In this document: positions 1 to 9,027 of the stretch, piece by piece
Layout of the letters: every line of letters starts with the position of its first letter
Position numbering within the stretch: the stretch's first letter is position 1
Assembly (NCBI RefSeq): GCF_003665095.1
Contig: NZ_RCHV01000002.1
Coordinates: 1,435,501 to 1,499,500 of the forward strand
Source: Streptomyces sp. Z26
GTDB lineage: Bacteria; Actinomycetota; Actinomycetes; Streptomycetales; Streptomycetaceae
Direction: 5' to 3'
Length of the DNA: 64,000 nucleotides
Translations under genes and position numbers: made by a program
The notes under the pieces: model-generated
What the model saw: the letters and a program-made list of their open reading frames with translations, nothing else
Told to the model about the DNA's origin: nothing
Databases searched by the model: none

Positions 1-345
1 CGTGAGGCGATGCTGTCCATCGGCTGCATCCAGGCCCAGAAGTGCCACACCGACAAGTGCCCCACCGGCATCGCCACCCAGAACCCGTGGCTCGCGCGCG
101 GCATCGACGCGCCCTCGAAGGGCGTCCGGGCCGCGATGTACCTGCGCACCCTGCGCAGGGAGTTGCTGAAGGTCTCGGGCGCCGTCGGTGTCGCCCACCC
201 GTCGCTCATCACCCCCGACGACATAGACATCCTGAACGGCGACTACGACGCCCGCGGCCTGGGGAGCGTGTACGGCTACAAGGACGGCTGGGGCTCGCTC
301 GGCCCGGAGCTCGCCCAGGAGATCGCCGAACTGCTCACCAGCTGA
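1..345 (+). CDS. FMN-binding glutamate synthase family protein, C-terminal end (partial)
   Basis: Only the last 114 residues are present; the gene begins before the window. The fragment carries the cysteine cluster of the glutamate synthase large-subunit family (GCIQAQKCHTDKCPTGIA, about 15 residues from the window start), which binds an iron-sulfur cluster beside FMN in the FMN-binding barrel. The family transfers an amide-derived amino group to 2-oxoglutarate. The stand-alone FMN-binding members common in actinobacteria lack the glutaminase domain, so the true activity cannot be judged from this end piece. The frame is open from base 1 to TGA at 343-345, followed by a hairpin at 392-410. 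Confidence 0.85.
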   Translation, partial: REAMLSIGCIQAQKCHTDKCPTGIATQNPWLARGIDAPSKGVRAAMYLRTLRRELLKVSGAVGVAHPSLITPDDIDILNGDYDARGLGSVYGYKDGWGSLGPELAQEIAELLTS

Positions 346-391
346 ACGTTCCCGACCCGCTGGGTGTCGACGACGCTCGTGATCAATACGT

Positions 392-410
392 CTAGGTGGT
401 GTCCGCCTAG
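392..410. terminator. hairpin between convergent genes
   Basis: An 8-bp stem (CTAGGTGG / CCGCCTAG, one G-U pair) with a 3-nt loop lies between the end of the glutamate-synthase-type gene and the convergent prim-pol gene. It includes the prim-pol stop codon. It probably ends transcription from both sides; there is no T-run. Confidence 0.55.
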
Positions 411-1144
411 CGCGCGGGCCAGGGCGCCGAGGCGTCCTGGCCCGTGGCGCCGCCCGCGTGGACCGCGCAGGCGTCGGTGAGCGGCTCCAGCAGGGTCAGC
501 GGCTCCGGCAGTACGGCGCCGGGCACCGGCGGGCGGACCCAGCGGACCACCGCGTCGGGCCCGTCACCGGGCAGCCGGGACGGGGGCACCAGCACGTAGC
601 TGCCGCGGCAGTGCCAGCGCAGCCCGGGGTGCTCGTCCATCGTCTCCGGGTGGCAGTCCAGCTCGCACGGCCACCACTCGTCCTCGTCGTCCGGGGTGCG
701 GGTGGCGGTGAAGAACAGCATCCGGTCGCCGTCCGAGAGGGCCACGGGGCCGGTCGCGGTGCCCTCCGCGTCGAACCGCTCCAGGGCCATGCGGCCCGCC
801 TCGACGGGCACGTCGAGCACGTCGTGCGTACGGCCGGTGGCGGTGATGAAGTTCGCCTGCGGCTGGCCCTGGGCCCAGCGCGCGATCTGCTCCTGGTCGG
901 TGGTCGCCTGGGTCTGCCAGGCGAACGAGACGGGGTGGCGGCCGGGCGTCGGACAGCCGATGCGTACGCAGGAACAGCCGTACCCCTCGGGGAACGCCGC
1001 GGGCGCCAGCGGGAACCCGGCCCCGGCCGCGTCCCGCAGCAGGTCCTCACGGGCGGCCGCGCCGCCCGCTCCCGCGTCCCCGCCGCCCGCGCCGGTTCGG
1101 GCACGGCGGCGCAGCCACTGGGAGAACCTGCTCTCGCGTTCCAT
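407..1144 (-). CDS. bifunctional DNA primase/polymerase N-terminal domain (prim-pol-like) protein
   Basis: 245 residues starting MERESRFSQWL. After a basic, Ala/Gly-rich N-terminus (about 40 residues) the body resembles the short stand-alone prim-pol domain proteins common in Streptomyces: CSCVRIGCPTPGRHP, then a TATGRTHDVLDVP segment corresponding to the acidic active-site region, and a late SYVLVPPSRLPGDG motif. The acidic residues normally used for catalysis are only partly kept (DVLDVP where classical prim-pols have DxD), so it may be inactive or regulatory. The ATG at 1144 was chosen because family similarity begins there; a much longer in-frame extension upstream is compositionally noncoding. 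No helicase or plasmid gene lies nearby. Confidence 0.7.
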   Translation of the reverse strand: MERESRFSQWLRRRARTGAGGGDAGAGGAAAREDLLRDAAGAGFPLAPAAFPEGYGCSCVRIGCPTPGRHPVSFAWQTQATTDQEQIARWAQGQPQANFITATGRTHDVLDVPVEAGRMALERFDAEGTATGPVALSDGDRMLFFTATRTPDDEDEWWPCELDCHPETMDEHPGLRWHCRGSYVLVPPSRLPGDGPDAVVRWVRPPVPGAVLPEPLTLLEPLTDACAVHAGGATGQDASAPWPAR

Positions 1145-1481
1145 CTGTCCCCTCACCCTCCCGACCGGGGCCGCACCGCTCCGGATATGTCGAGGGTACG
1201 CAGCGGTGGACCGGTGCATGACCGATTCCCCGGATCGCGGGCGACCGGCGTCCAGTCTCCCTCCCGACGCGGCCGGACGCGCACGCGGGGTGCTGGCACC
1301 GGCCACCGGTACGGGCGCGCGTACGGGCCGGGGCAGCGGGCGCGCGTACGGGCGGGACGGCGGGCGGGGCACGGGCCGGGGGCGCCACCACGTGTCCTTC
1401 ACCGTTTCGGGGGCGCGGATCACGCCCGCGACGGTGGACGATGTCCCGGACAGTCCACGGCGATCCCGTGAGGAGACCTCG
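1145..1481. other. divergent intergenic region, 337 nt
   Basis: It separates the prim-pol gene (minus) from the amidinotransferase-fold gene (plus). I see repeated GCGCGTACGGG-type words near 1315-1352 but no convincing -35/-10 pair and no gene. Confidence 0.4.
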
Positions 1482-2291
1482 TTGTTCAGAGCCCGTCGCT
1501 ATCTGATGTGCCCACCCGAGCACTTCCGCGTCACGTACGCCATCAACCCCTGGATGGACCCCGCGAAACCCGTCGACGTCCCCCTCGCCGTCGCGCAGTG
1601 GGAGGACCTGCGGGACCGCTACCGCGCCCTCGGCCACACCGTCGAGGAGCTGGCGCCGCGTCCCGGCCTGCCCGACATGGTGTACGCCGCGAACGGCGCC
1701 CTCGTCGTCGACGGCCGCGTGCTGGGGGCCCGGTTCGCGTACCCGGAGCGTACGGCGGAGGCCGTCGCGCACCTGGACTGGTACCGGGAGCACGGCTTCC
1801 GCGAGCTGCGTGAACCGGAGCACATCAACGAGGGCGAGGGCGACTTCGCCGTGACCGCGACATGGCTGCTGGCCGGGCGCGGCTTCCGCAGCAGCCCGCT
1901 GTCGCACGGCGAGGTGCAGGAGTTCCTCGGGCGTCCGGTGATCGGCCTGGACCTCGTCGACCCGCGCTTCTACCACCTCGACACGGCGCTGTGCGTGCTC
2001 GACGACGCGGTGGACGGGGAGGTCATGTACTACCCGGGGGCGTTCTCGGCGGGCAGCCGCGCGGTCCTCGCCCGGATGTTCCCGGACGCGCTGATCGCGC
2101 GCGAGGAGGACGCCGAGGTGTTCGGCCTGAACGCGGTCAGCGACGGCCACCACGTGCTGCTGCCGCAGACGGCGCAGGGCCTCTTCGCACCGCTGCGGGA
2201 GCGGGGGTACGAGCCGATCGGGATGGACCTGAGCGAGCTGCTGAAGGGCGGCGGCAGCGTGAAGTGCTGCACGGCGGAGCTGCGCGGGTAG
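1482..2291 (+). CDS. ddaH: dimethylarginine dimethylaminohydrolase (DDAH) family protein
   Basis: 269 residues. The protein belongs to the amidinotransferase/arginine-deiminase fold: RYLMCPPEHFRVTYAINPWM at the N-terminus, then DMVYAANGALV, INEGEGDF (acidic substrate-binding loop), FYHLDTALCVL (the catalytic His) and a C-terminal GGGSVKCCTAEL carrying the catalytic cysteine. Such enzymes hydrolyse methylated arginine to citrulline and methylamines; some bacterial members act on other guanidines, so substrate is uncertain. The start is a TTG at 1482, preceded by AGGAGA at 1471-1476; the next in-frame ATG (1506) would cut off the conserved RYL segment. In many streptomycetes the neighbour is an ornithine aminotransferase gene; here it is not. 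Confidence 0.85.
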   Translation: MFRARRYLMCPPEHFRVTYAINPWMDPAKPVDVPLAVAQWEDLRDRYRALGHTVEELAPRPGLPDMVYAANGALVVDGRVLGARFAYPERTAEAVAHLDWYREHGFRELREPEHINEGEGDFAVTATWLLAGRGFRSSPLSHGEVQEFLGRPVIGLDLVDPRFYHLDTALCVLDDAVDGEVMYYPGAFSAGSRAVLARMFPDALIAREEDAEVFGLNAVSDGHHVLLPQTAQGLFAPLRERGYEPIGMDLSELLKGGGSVKCCTAELRG

Positions 2292-2312
2292 CGCGTACGG
2301 CTGCCGCGACGG

Positions 2313-3455
2313 TCACGGCTGGGGTGGCGGCCACTCCGCGCCCCAGCCGGTGTCGCGCGCCGCGCGGTACAGCGGGCCCTGCCGCTTGCTGACAGTCTCC
2401 CGGCGCAGCCCTCCGGTGTCGGTGCACAGGTCCAACAGGACCTGGCCCTTGCGCAGTTGGGGCTTGCGTACGACCCGGGCCACCGACGGCTCACCGGCGG
2501 GCGCGCCCGTACCGGGCCGTACGGCGGCCACGTAGCCGAACTTCTCGTCCTCGTACGGCAGCGAGCCGCCCTTCACCTGCCGGTGCAGCGAGGAACGGCT
2601 GACGCGGGCCGAGAAGTGGCACCAGTCCTCGCCCGGCACGATCGGGCAGCGGTCGCTGTGCGGGCAGGGGGCCAGTACGGTCAGCCCGGCCGCGACCAGG
2701 ACGTCACGGGCGGCGCGCACCCGCAGGTAGCCGTCCGGGGTGCCCGGCTCCACGACCACGACCGCGCGGCCCGCGGCTGCCGCGTCGGCGACGGCTGACT
2801 CCCGGTCGGCGGCGGTGAGTTCACCCAGGACGTACGAGACGGTGACCAGGTCGGCGGTGCCGGGACCGCCCGGCTCCGCACCGTCCGCGGCGGCCGTACC
2901 GCCTCGCGCGAGCCGCTGCGACCGCCACTCCGTCGCGCGCAGCGCGGCGGAGGGCGCGGCGGCGGCGAGCGTCCGGCCCAGGTCGAGGGCCGGGGCGGCC
3001 CAGTCGAGCACGGTGGTCGCCCGCGTGGCGCCACCCTCCCCCGGCGGGTCGGCCGCGTCCTGCCCACCGGCGGCGTCGCCCCAGGTGCGGGCCGCCGCCC
3101 ACACGGCGGCGCCGGTGCCGCCGCCGAGGTCCAGGTGGGACGACGGGCGCCAGCCCGGCACCCGTACGGCCAGCGCCTCCAGGGCGGAGGCGGCGGCCTC
3201 GAACGTGGCGGGCATGCGGTAGGCGGCGTACGCCGCCACGTCCGCGCGGTCGCGCAGCACGGGCGCGCCGGTCGGCGTCGCGCCACGGTAGTGGGCGATC
3301 AGCCGCTCCACCGCGGCCGCGGTCTGCCGGGGCGGCAGACCGTCGAGCAGCGCGTCGAGCGCGGCGCGCAGCTGCTGCCCGACGGGCGGGCCCGTCGGCG
3401 CCTCCGCGTGCGGGCGGGACTCCGGGCGAACGGGCTGGTGGAGGGGATCGGGCAC
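2313..3455 (-). CDS. Rsm22-like small ribosomal subunit methyltransferase
   Basis: 380 residues. A class I SAM-binding motif (SSHLDLGGGTGAAVWA, about residues 105-120) is followed by the family signature CPHSDRCPI / EDWCHFSARVSR, a cysteine-rich segment seen in mitochondrial-type Rsm22 proteins, and a basic tail that includes RKPQLRKGQVLLDLCT. The family is linked to methylation or assembly of the small ribosomal subunit, in some cases with an iron-sulfur cluster; the bacterial substrate is not established. The start is a GTG at 3455. A TAGACT box six nt upstream (3462-3467 on the minus strand) suggests a leaderless mRNA. The promoter is flanked by a 22-bp tandem repeat. Confidence 0.82.
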   Translation of the reverse strand: MPDPLHQPVRPESRPHAEAPTGPPVGQQLRAALDALLDGLPPRQTAAAVERLIAHYRGATPTGAPVLRDRADVAAYAAYRMPATFEAAASALEALAVRVPGWRPSSHLDLGGGTGAAVWAAARTWGDAAGGQDAADPPGEGGATRATTVLDWAAPALDLGRTLAAAAPSAALRATEWRSQRLARGGTAAADGAEPGGPGTADLVTVSYVLGELTAADRESAVADAAAAGRAVVVVEPGTPDGYLRVRAARDVLVAAGLTVLAPCPHSDRCPIVPGEDWCHFSARVSRSSLHRQVKGGSLPYEDEKFGYVAAVRPGTGAPAGEPSVARVVRKPQLRKGQVLLDLCTDTGGLRRETVSKRQGPLYRAARDTGWGAEWPPPQP

Positions 3456-3471
3456 CGCGGCAGTCTAGGCG

Positions 3472-3522
3472 ATGCCCGGACACCACCCGGGCCATGCCCG
3501 GACACCACCCGGGCCATGCCCG
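3472..3522. repeat. 22-bp tandem repeat, 2.3 copies
   Basis: The unit beginning ATGCCCGGACACC is repeated exactly at 3472-3493 and 3494-3515 and begins a third time at 3516. It lies just upstream of the -10-like TAGACT of the Rsm22 gene and downstream of the serine hydrolase stop codon. Confidence 0.9.
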
Positions 3523-3548
3523 CTTCCCCACCCCCGCACGCCGTCCCC

Positions 3549-4886
3549 TCACCGCACGGCGCGGGCCAACCGGGTCGCGGCGTCCGCGCGCGGGCGGGAG
3601 TCGGGGGCGCGGCGTACGGGGTGGACGGTGTTGGCCAGCAGCACCAGGAACGTGTCGGTCACCGGGTCGAGCACCAGGCTCGTACCGGTGAAGCCCGTGT
3701 GCCCGGCGGCGCGTCCGCCACCGCGTGGCCGCTCCCCCGCCGTACCGGCACCCGGCTCCGTGACGGCACCCGTACCGCCCCCCGTCTCCGTACCGCCCCC
3801 CGCCAACTCCCCCATGAACCACGGCTGTCCGACCGCGAACCCCAGCCCCGGCGGCGCGAGCAGCGCCGCGACGGAGGACGGCGCGAGGATGCGCGCCGGG
3901 CCGTACGCGCCGCCCGTCAGCAGCGTGCGGCAGAGCACCGCCAGGTCGCCCGCCGTGCTGAACAGCCCGGCGTGCCCGGCGACTCCGTTCAGCGCGTACG
4001 CGTTCTCGTCGTGCACGTGCCCGCGCAGCATGCCGCGGTCGAGCTTCGCCCACGGCCGCCGCTGGTCCTCGGTCGCGGCGGTGCGCGCGCGCCAGCCGCG
4101 CGGCGGGCGGAAGCGGGTACGGGTCATGCCGAGCGGCCGGGTGATGCCCTCGCGTATGAGGGCGTCGAGCGGCTGCCCGGTGACCAGTTCCAGGACGCTC
4201 TGCGCGAGCAGCAGGTTGAGGTCGGAGTAGCGGTAGCCGTCGCCGGGCGCGGTGAGCGGTTCCTCGGCCCAGACACGGGCGACGCGGGTCTTCGGTTCGT
4301 GGTCGTAGAGCGGGAGTTCGGGCCGGAGCCCGGAGGTGTGGGTGAGCAGGTGGCGGAGGGTCAGCCCGTGCTCGGGCACGGCGCCCTCCGGCACCCGCAG
4401 GCCCGGCGGTCTCCGGCCCGGCACCCGCAGTCGGGGCATCCGCGACCGGCCGCCTAACGCGCCGCGCGGACCGCGTGGGCCCCCGGCACCGGCCGCGCCC
4501 GGAGCGCCGCTCGCGCCCGTCACGTAGTCGGTGATCGGCCGGTCCAGCTCCAACGCGCCCCGCTCGACCTGCTGTTGCACCGCCACCGCCGTGAACAGCT
4601 TGGTGAGGGAGGCCAGGTCGAAGACCGTGTCCGTCCGGGCGGGCACCCACTCCTCGCGGGGCAGTTCGACGCCGAGGCCGCTCTCCGGGTCGTACGCCCC
4701 GTAGCGCACCGCCCATCCCGCCGCGTGCTCGACCGCCACGTACGGACCGCGGCCCGCCAGCACCACCGCGCCGGAGCACCAGGTGCCGGGGAGCGCGTCG
4801 ATGTCCGCGGTGAGTCCGGTCAGTTCGGCGACCCGCAGGCCGGCCCGTTCGGGAGAGGCAGCGTGCCTCAGTCTCGCGTACGCCAT
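3549..4886 (-). CDS. serine hydrolase, class C beta-lactamase/penicillin-binding family
   Basis: 445 residues from the ATG at 4886. The SxxK nucleophile motif is FDLASLTK (Ser93, Lys96), followed later by YSDLN (the YxN motif) and an HTGFTG block that corresponds to the third (KTG-like) motif. No signal peptide is seen, so it is probably an intracellular esterase or peptidase rather than a beta-lactamase. A Gly/Arg/Pro-rich insertion (about residues 125-175) interrupts the fold, and it contains a TTA leucine codon (codon 144, bases 4455-4457), making translation a candidate for bldA control. The start overlaps the end of the upstream efflux gene by 19 nt. An alternative start lies at 4910; neither has a strong ribosome-binding site. 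Confidence 0.85.
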   Translation of the reverse strand: MAYARLRHAASPERAGLRVAELTGLTADIDALPGTWCSGAVVLAGRGPYVAVEHAAGWAVRYGAYDPESGLGVELPREEWVPARTDTVFDLASLTKLFTAVAVQQQVERGALELDRPITDYVTGASGAPGAAGAGGPRGPRGALGGRSRMPRLRVPGRRPPGLRVPEGAVPEHGLTLRHLLTHTSGLRPELPLYDHEPKTRVARVWAEEPLTAPGDGYRYSDLNLLLAQSVLELVTGQPLDALIREGITRPLGMTRTRFRPPRGWRARTAATEDQRRPWAKLDRGMLRGHVHDENAYALNGVAGHAGLFSTAGDLAVLCRTLLTGGAYGPARILAPSSVAALLAPPGLGFAVGQPWFMGELAGGGTETGGGTGAVTEPGAGTAGERPRGGGRAAGHTGFTGTSLVLDPVTDTFLVLLANTVHPVRRAPDSRPRADAATRLARAVR

Positions 4887-6220
4887 GGGCGGCAGAGTGC
4901 CACGAAACACAGCACGGCCAGGAGCAGCGTCGCGACCTGGACGACCGCCATGGGCACGGCCGTGTGCTCACCGGCGATCCCGACCAGCGGCGACGCGATC
5001 GCGCCGACCAGGAACTGCGAGGTGCCCAGCAGCGCCGAGGCGGAACCGGCGGCGCGCGGAGTACGCATCAGGGCCTGCGAGTTGGCGTTCGGCAGGATCA
5101 GCGCCATGCCGGACATCAGCACGAACAGGCCGGTGGCGACGGGCAGCAGCCCGGCGTCGCCGAAGACGCCGGTGGTCAGGGCCAGCAGCGCGACGGCGGC
5201 GGCCAGCACCACGGCCAGCCCGAAGGCGATGACCCGGTCCAGCGGCACGCGACCGACGAGGAACTTGCCGTTGATCTGGCCGACGGCGACGAGGCCGACG
5301 GAGTTCGCCATGAACAGCAGGCTGTACGTCTGCGGGGAGGCTCCGTAGATCTCCTGCATGACGAACGGGGAGGCGGCCACGTACGCGAACAGGCCCGCGA
5401 AGGTGAGCGCGCCCGACAGCAGGTAGCCGGTGAACGCCCGGTCGGCGAAGAGGCCGCGCATCGTGCGCAGGGCCTCCCGTACGCCGCCGCTGTGCCGGTC
5501 CCGTTCGGGCAGGGTCTCGGGCAGCCAGCGGTGGACGACGACCACCATTAGCACGCCGATGACGGTGAGGACGAGGAAGACGCCGCGCCAGTCGGTGAAG
5601 CGCAGCACCTGGCCGCCGAGGACGGGCGCGAGGATCGGGGCCACGCCGGATATCAGCATCAGCGTGGAGAAGAACCGGGCCATGGCCAGCCCGTCGTACA
5701 GGTCGCGGACCACGGCCCGCGCGATGACGATGCCCGCGGCCCCGGTGAGGCCCTGGACCAGCCGGAAGAGGGTGAGCGTGCCGATGGTCGGCGCGACCGC
5801 GCAGGCGGCGCTGGCGAGCACGTACCCCGCGGTGCCGATCAGCAGCGGGCGGCGGCGGCCGAAGCGGTCGCTCATCGGGCCGACCACGAGCTGGCCCACT
5901 GCCAGGCCCAACAGGCACGCGGTGAGCGTGAGTTGGACGGCGGCGGCCCGCGTGTGCAGGGCGTCGCCGACGTCCGGGAGCGCCGGGAGGTACATGTCCA
6001 TCGACAGCGCGGGCAGGGCCGTGAGGCTGCCGAGGATGAGGGTGACCAGCAGCCCGGCCCGCTGCGGCCCGCTGAGCTGCGGAGCGGAGGACGGCACGGC
6101 CGACGGCGCGGCGGAGGCGGTCGGGGTGACGGGGCCCGTGGCCTTGGCGGGGGCGGGCACGGATACGGGGGCGGGACGGGCGGACGGGGCGGCCGTGGCC
6201 GAGGGGCCGGGGTTGGTCAT
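4868..6220 (-). CDS. Bcr/CflA family multidrug efflux MFS transporter
   Basis: 450 residues with about 12 membrane segments. A disordered Ala/Pro-rich N-terminus of about 50 residues precedes LPALSMDMYLPALPDVG, the characteristic TM1 segment of the Bcr/CflA drug:proton antiporter family (MDMYLPALP). The motif A loop is GPMSDRFGRRRPLL. The ATG at 6220 follows a GGAGAG box. It is probably co-transcribed with the serine hydrolase, whose start it overlaps. Likely substrates for the family are bicyclomycin, chloramphenicol or similar compounds; the sequence does not say which. Confidence 0.88.
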   Translation of the reverse strand: MTNPGPSATAAPSARPAPVSVPAPAKATGPVTPTASAAPSAVPSSAPQLSGPQRAGLLVTLILGSLTALPALSMDMYLPALPDVGDALHTRAAAVQLTLTACLLGLAVGQLVVGPMSDRFGRRRPLLIGTAGYVLASAACAVAPTIGTLTLFRLVQGLTGAAGIVIARAVVRDLYDGLAMARFFSTLMLISGVAPILAPVLGGQVLRFTDWRGVFLVLTVIGVLMVVVVHRWLPETLPERDRHSGGVREALRTMRGLFADRAFTGYLLSGALTFAGLFAYVAASPFVMQEIYGASPQTYSLLFMANSVGLVAVGQINGKFLVGRVPLDRVIAFGLAVVLAAAVALLALTTGVFGDAGLLPVATGLFVLMSGMALILPNANSQALMRTPRAAGSASALLGTSQFLVGAIASPLVGIAGEHTAVPMAVVQVATLLLAVLCFVALCRPWRTRD

Positions 6221-6302
6221 GCACCTCTCCAGGAGATTGTTAACTACGGACACATTCTCCCAGCAATGACCGCCCCGGCCCACCGTATTCCGCGCCGTAC
6301 CC

Positions 6303-7931
6303 TCACACCTCGGTGAGACCCGGGTCACCCGCGGCGGAGGTGAACGACCGTGCCGTGCTGACCGTTCCGCCGGGCGAGGTGACCTTGGAGACGACGCGGA
6401 AGTCGGCGCGCAGCCCCTTCCGGTCCAGTCTGACCAGCAGGTATCCGCGTCTCCCGTCGAAGTACCGCATGTGCGGGTTCGCCTTCAGCATCACCTCCCA
6501 GTCCTCCGGGTGCTCGGCGCCGTCCATGCCGCTGGCGACGGAGGTGGTGACCAATTCCACGCCGAGGGTGCGGGAGTCGGGCTTCGCGTAGTCCTCCTTG
6601 ATGTCCATCGCGTAGTGCACGTGGACGTCGCCCGAGAGCACGACGAGGTTGCGCACCCCGGCGGCGCGCGCACCGTCCAACACCCGCTCGCGGCTGGCGG
6701 GGTAGCCGTCCCAGGCGTCCATGGAGACCGGCGACGGGTCCTGCGTCCGGTTGCGCCGTCGGGCGAAGACGATCTGCTGCGGCAGCACGTTCCAGAGCGC
6801 GTCGGACGCCTGCCAGCCGTCGATCAGCCAGCGCTCCTGCTCGGCGCCGGTCACGGTGCGGGCCGGGTCCTCGGACTCGGCGTTCGGCACCTTCCAGCCG
6901 TCGTTGTTGGCCTGGTTGTCGCGGTACTGCCGGGTGTCCAGCACGTCGAACTGCGCCAACTTCCCGTACCGCAGCCGCCGATACAGCCGCAGGTCCGCGC
7001 CCTGGGGCTGCTGCGGCTTCCGCAGCGGCATGTTCTCGTAGTACGCGCGGTAGGCCGCCGCCCGGCGGACGAGGAACTTCTCGGCGTTGCCGCCGTCCTC
7101 GGGCACGTCGTCGGCGTAGTTGTTCTCGGTCTCGTGGTCGTCCCAGGTCACGACCCACGGGTGCGCGGCGTGCGCGGCCTGGAGGTCCTCGTCGGCGTGG
7201 TAGAGCGAGTAGCGGAGGCGGTAGTCCTCCAGCGTCATCGTCTCCTTGTCGAAGTGCGCGGGGAGGACCCGGTCCTCGTACGCACGCGCGCCGCCCGCGG
7301 AGTCCACGGCGTACTCGTAGAGGTAGTCGCCGAGGTGGAAGACGACGTCGACGTCCTCCGTCGCGAGGTGCTTGAGGGCGGTGAAGTAGCCCTGGTGGTA
7401 CGCCTGGCAGGAGACGGCGGCGAAGCGCAGCGACTCCACCTCGGCGTCGGTCGCGGGCGCGGTGCGCGTACGGCCCACGGGGCTGGTCCAGTCACCGACG
7501 CGGAAGCGGTAGTAGTACACGCGCCCCGGCTCCAGGCCGCCGGGCTCGACGTGGACGGCGTGGTGGTACTCGGGGTGCGCGGTGGTGCTGCCCTCGTCGG
7601 CCGTGAGGAGGAAGTCGCGGTCCTCCGCGATCTCCCAGCCGACGGTGACGGTCTCGGCGGGCAGTCCGCTGGCCGCCTCGTACGGCTCGGGCGCCAGCCG
7701 CGTCCACAGCACCACGGAGTCGGGCAGCGGGTCGCCGGAGGCGACGCCGAGGGTGAACGGGTCCTTCGTGATGCGCTTCGGGTCGAGGGGCGCGGCGGCG
7801 CGCGCGGTGTCGGGGAGGTTCGTGCCGAAGGCCAGCGCGGCCGCGGCGCCGGAGGCGGTGAGGAACCGGCGGCGGCCCAGATGACGGGCGGCGGCGCGGA
7901 GTTCGTGGTCGGCGCTCACTGGTTGCGTCAT
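6303..7931 (-). CDS. phoD: alkaline phosphatase D (PhoD), Tat-exported
   Basis: 542 residues. The N-terminus has a twin-arginine signal (GRRRFLTASGAAAALAFG) and a cleavage-like ARAAAP. The mature part begins with the PhoD N-terminal domain (FTLGVASGDPLPDSVVLWTRL) and continues with the metallophosphoesterase motifs VSCQAYHQGYFT, FHLGDYLYEY, TWDDHETENNY and VVLSGDVHVHYAM. PhoD enzymes are Fe/Ca-dependent phosphomonoesterases and diesterases released outside the cell under phosphate limitation. I could not see a convincing PHO box upstream. A 16-bp perfect palindrome lies 36 nt upstream of the start. A second, non-exported homologue lies at 54356-56047. Confidence 0.93.
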   Translation of the reverse strand: MTQPVSADHELRAAARHLGRRRFLTASGAAAALAFGTNLPDTARAAAPLDPKRITKDPFTLGVASGDPLPDSVVLWTRLAPEPYEAASGLPAETVTVGWEIAEDRDFLLTADEGSTTAHPEYHHAVHVEPGGLEPGRVYYYRFRVGDWTSPVGRTRTAPATDAEVESLRFAAVSCQAYHQGYFTALKHLATEDVDVVFHLGDYLYEYAVDSAGGARAYEDRVLPAHFDKETMTLEDYRLRYSLYHADEDLQAAHAAHPWVVTWDDHETENNYADDVPEDGGNAEKFLVRRAAAYRAYYENMPLRKPQQPQGADLRLYRRLRYGKLAQFDVLDTRQYRDNQANNDGWKVPNAESEDPARTVTGAEQERWLIDGWQASDALWNVLPQQIVFARRRNRTQDPSPVSMDAWDGYPASRERVLDGARAAGVRNLVVLSGDVHVHYAMDIKEDYAKPDSRTLGVELVTTSVASGMDGAEHPEDWEVMLKANPHMRYFDGRRGYLLVRLDRKGLRADFRVVSKVTSPGGTVSTARSFTSAAGDPGLTEV

Positions 7932-7966
7932 ACGGACGAGTGCAGCGGACGGGGGCGGCGTCTCGT

Positions 7967-7982
7967 TGTCGCGTACGCGACA
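7967..7982. promoter_or_regulatory. 16-bp perfect palindrome in a divergent promoter region
   Basis: TGTCGCGTACGCGACA is a perfect palindrome sitting between phoD (starts at 7931, minus) and the SDR gene (starts at 8040, plus). Its symmetry and position suit a dimeric regulator; the regulator is not identifiable from the window. Confidence 0.5.
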
Positions 7983-8039
7983 GACATATGGCCATCGGAT
8001 GGCGGCCGGCACCCGCCCCCGCTCGCATAGCCTGCCGCC

Positions 8040-8885
8040 ATGACGGCAGAGCAGGGCACGGACGGCACGGGCGGCACAGGCGTCCCGGACGGCACGGACG
8101 CACCGCGTACGGACGGAACGGCGACGGGAAGCGGTACGGCGCCCGGCGTCGCGGTGGTGACCGGGGCGGGTTCCGGCATCGGGCGCGCGGTGGCGGTGGC
8201 CCTCGCGGCGGCGGGTTGGCGGGTGACGCTCGCGGGACGGCGGGCGGCGGCACTGGAGGAGACGGCGGCACTGGCACGGAGTGGCAGCTCGATGACTGCC
8301 GTATGCACGGATGTCACCGACCCAGAATCGGTCACCGCGCTGTTCCGCGCCGTTCGGGACCGACACGGGCGGGTCGACCTGCTGTTCAACAACGCGGGCG
8401 CGTCCGCCCCCGCCGCCACCCCCGACGACGTGGCCGTCGAGGACTGGAACCACGTGGTCGCGGTCAATCTGACCGGGTCGTTCCTCTGCGCGCGGGCCGC
8501 CTTCCGGCTGATGCGCGAGCAGGACCCGCGGGGCGGACGCATCATCAACAACGGCTCGATTTCCGCCCATGTGCCCCGCCCCCATTCGGTGGCATACACC
8601 GCCACCAAGCACGCCGTCACCGGCCTGACGAAGTCGCTCTCCCTGGACGGGCGCCCGTACGGCATCGCCTGCGGCCAGATCGACATCGGGAACGCCGCCA
8701 CCGACATGACCGCCCGCATGCGGACCGGCATCCGGCAGGCCGACGGCAGCACGGCCGTGGAACCGGTGATGGACGCGGCCGACGTGGCCCGTACGGTGCT
8801 GCACATGGCGACCCTGCCCCCGGAGGCCAACGTGCAGTTCGCGACGGTGATGGCGACGACGATGCCGTACGTCGGGCGCGGCTGA
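8040..8885 (+). CDS. SDR family oxidoreductase
   Basis: 281 residues. A Gly/Thr/Asp-rich N-terminal tail of about 35 residues precedes the nucleotide-binding GxxxGxG motif ([17 protein letters not shown]). FNNAGASAP (NNAG motif), the active-site Ser in NNGSISAH, and Tyr/Lys in YTATKHA make a complete classical SDR catalytic set. It uses NAD(P)(H) on an unknown alcohol or ketone. A TAGCCT box (8028-8033) lies six nt before the ATG and no ribosome-binding site is present, so the transcript is probably leaderless. The tail could be trimmed by a later start, but none is better supported. Confidence 0.87.
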   Translation: MTAEQGTDGTGGTGVPDGTDAPRTDGTATGSGTAPGVAVVTGAGSGIGRAVAVALAAAGWRVTLAGRRAAALEETAALARSGSSMTAVCTDVTDPESVTALFRAVRDRHGRVDLLFNNAGASAPAATPDDVAVEDWNHVVAVNLTGSFLCARAAFRLMREQDPRGGRIINNGSISAHVPRPHSVAYTATKHAVTGLTKSLSLDGRPYGIACGQIDIGNAATDMTARMRTGIRQADGSTAVEPVMDAADVARTVLHMATLPPEANVQFATVMATTMPYVGRG

Positions 8886-9027
8886 CGCACCGTCCGACGG
8901 CCCCGGTGACGGCCACGACGCGGGCGCGGCGGGCACGGTGGACCGCGTCGGGGCGGGTACGGCACGTACGCACCCACCGCGGGCGCCGCGCGTACGGCAC
9001 CCAGGCATCCAGGCACGCACCGAAGGG

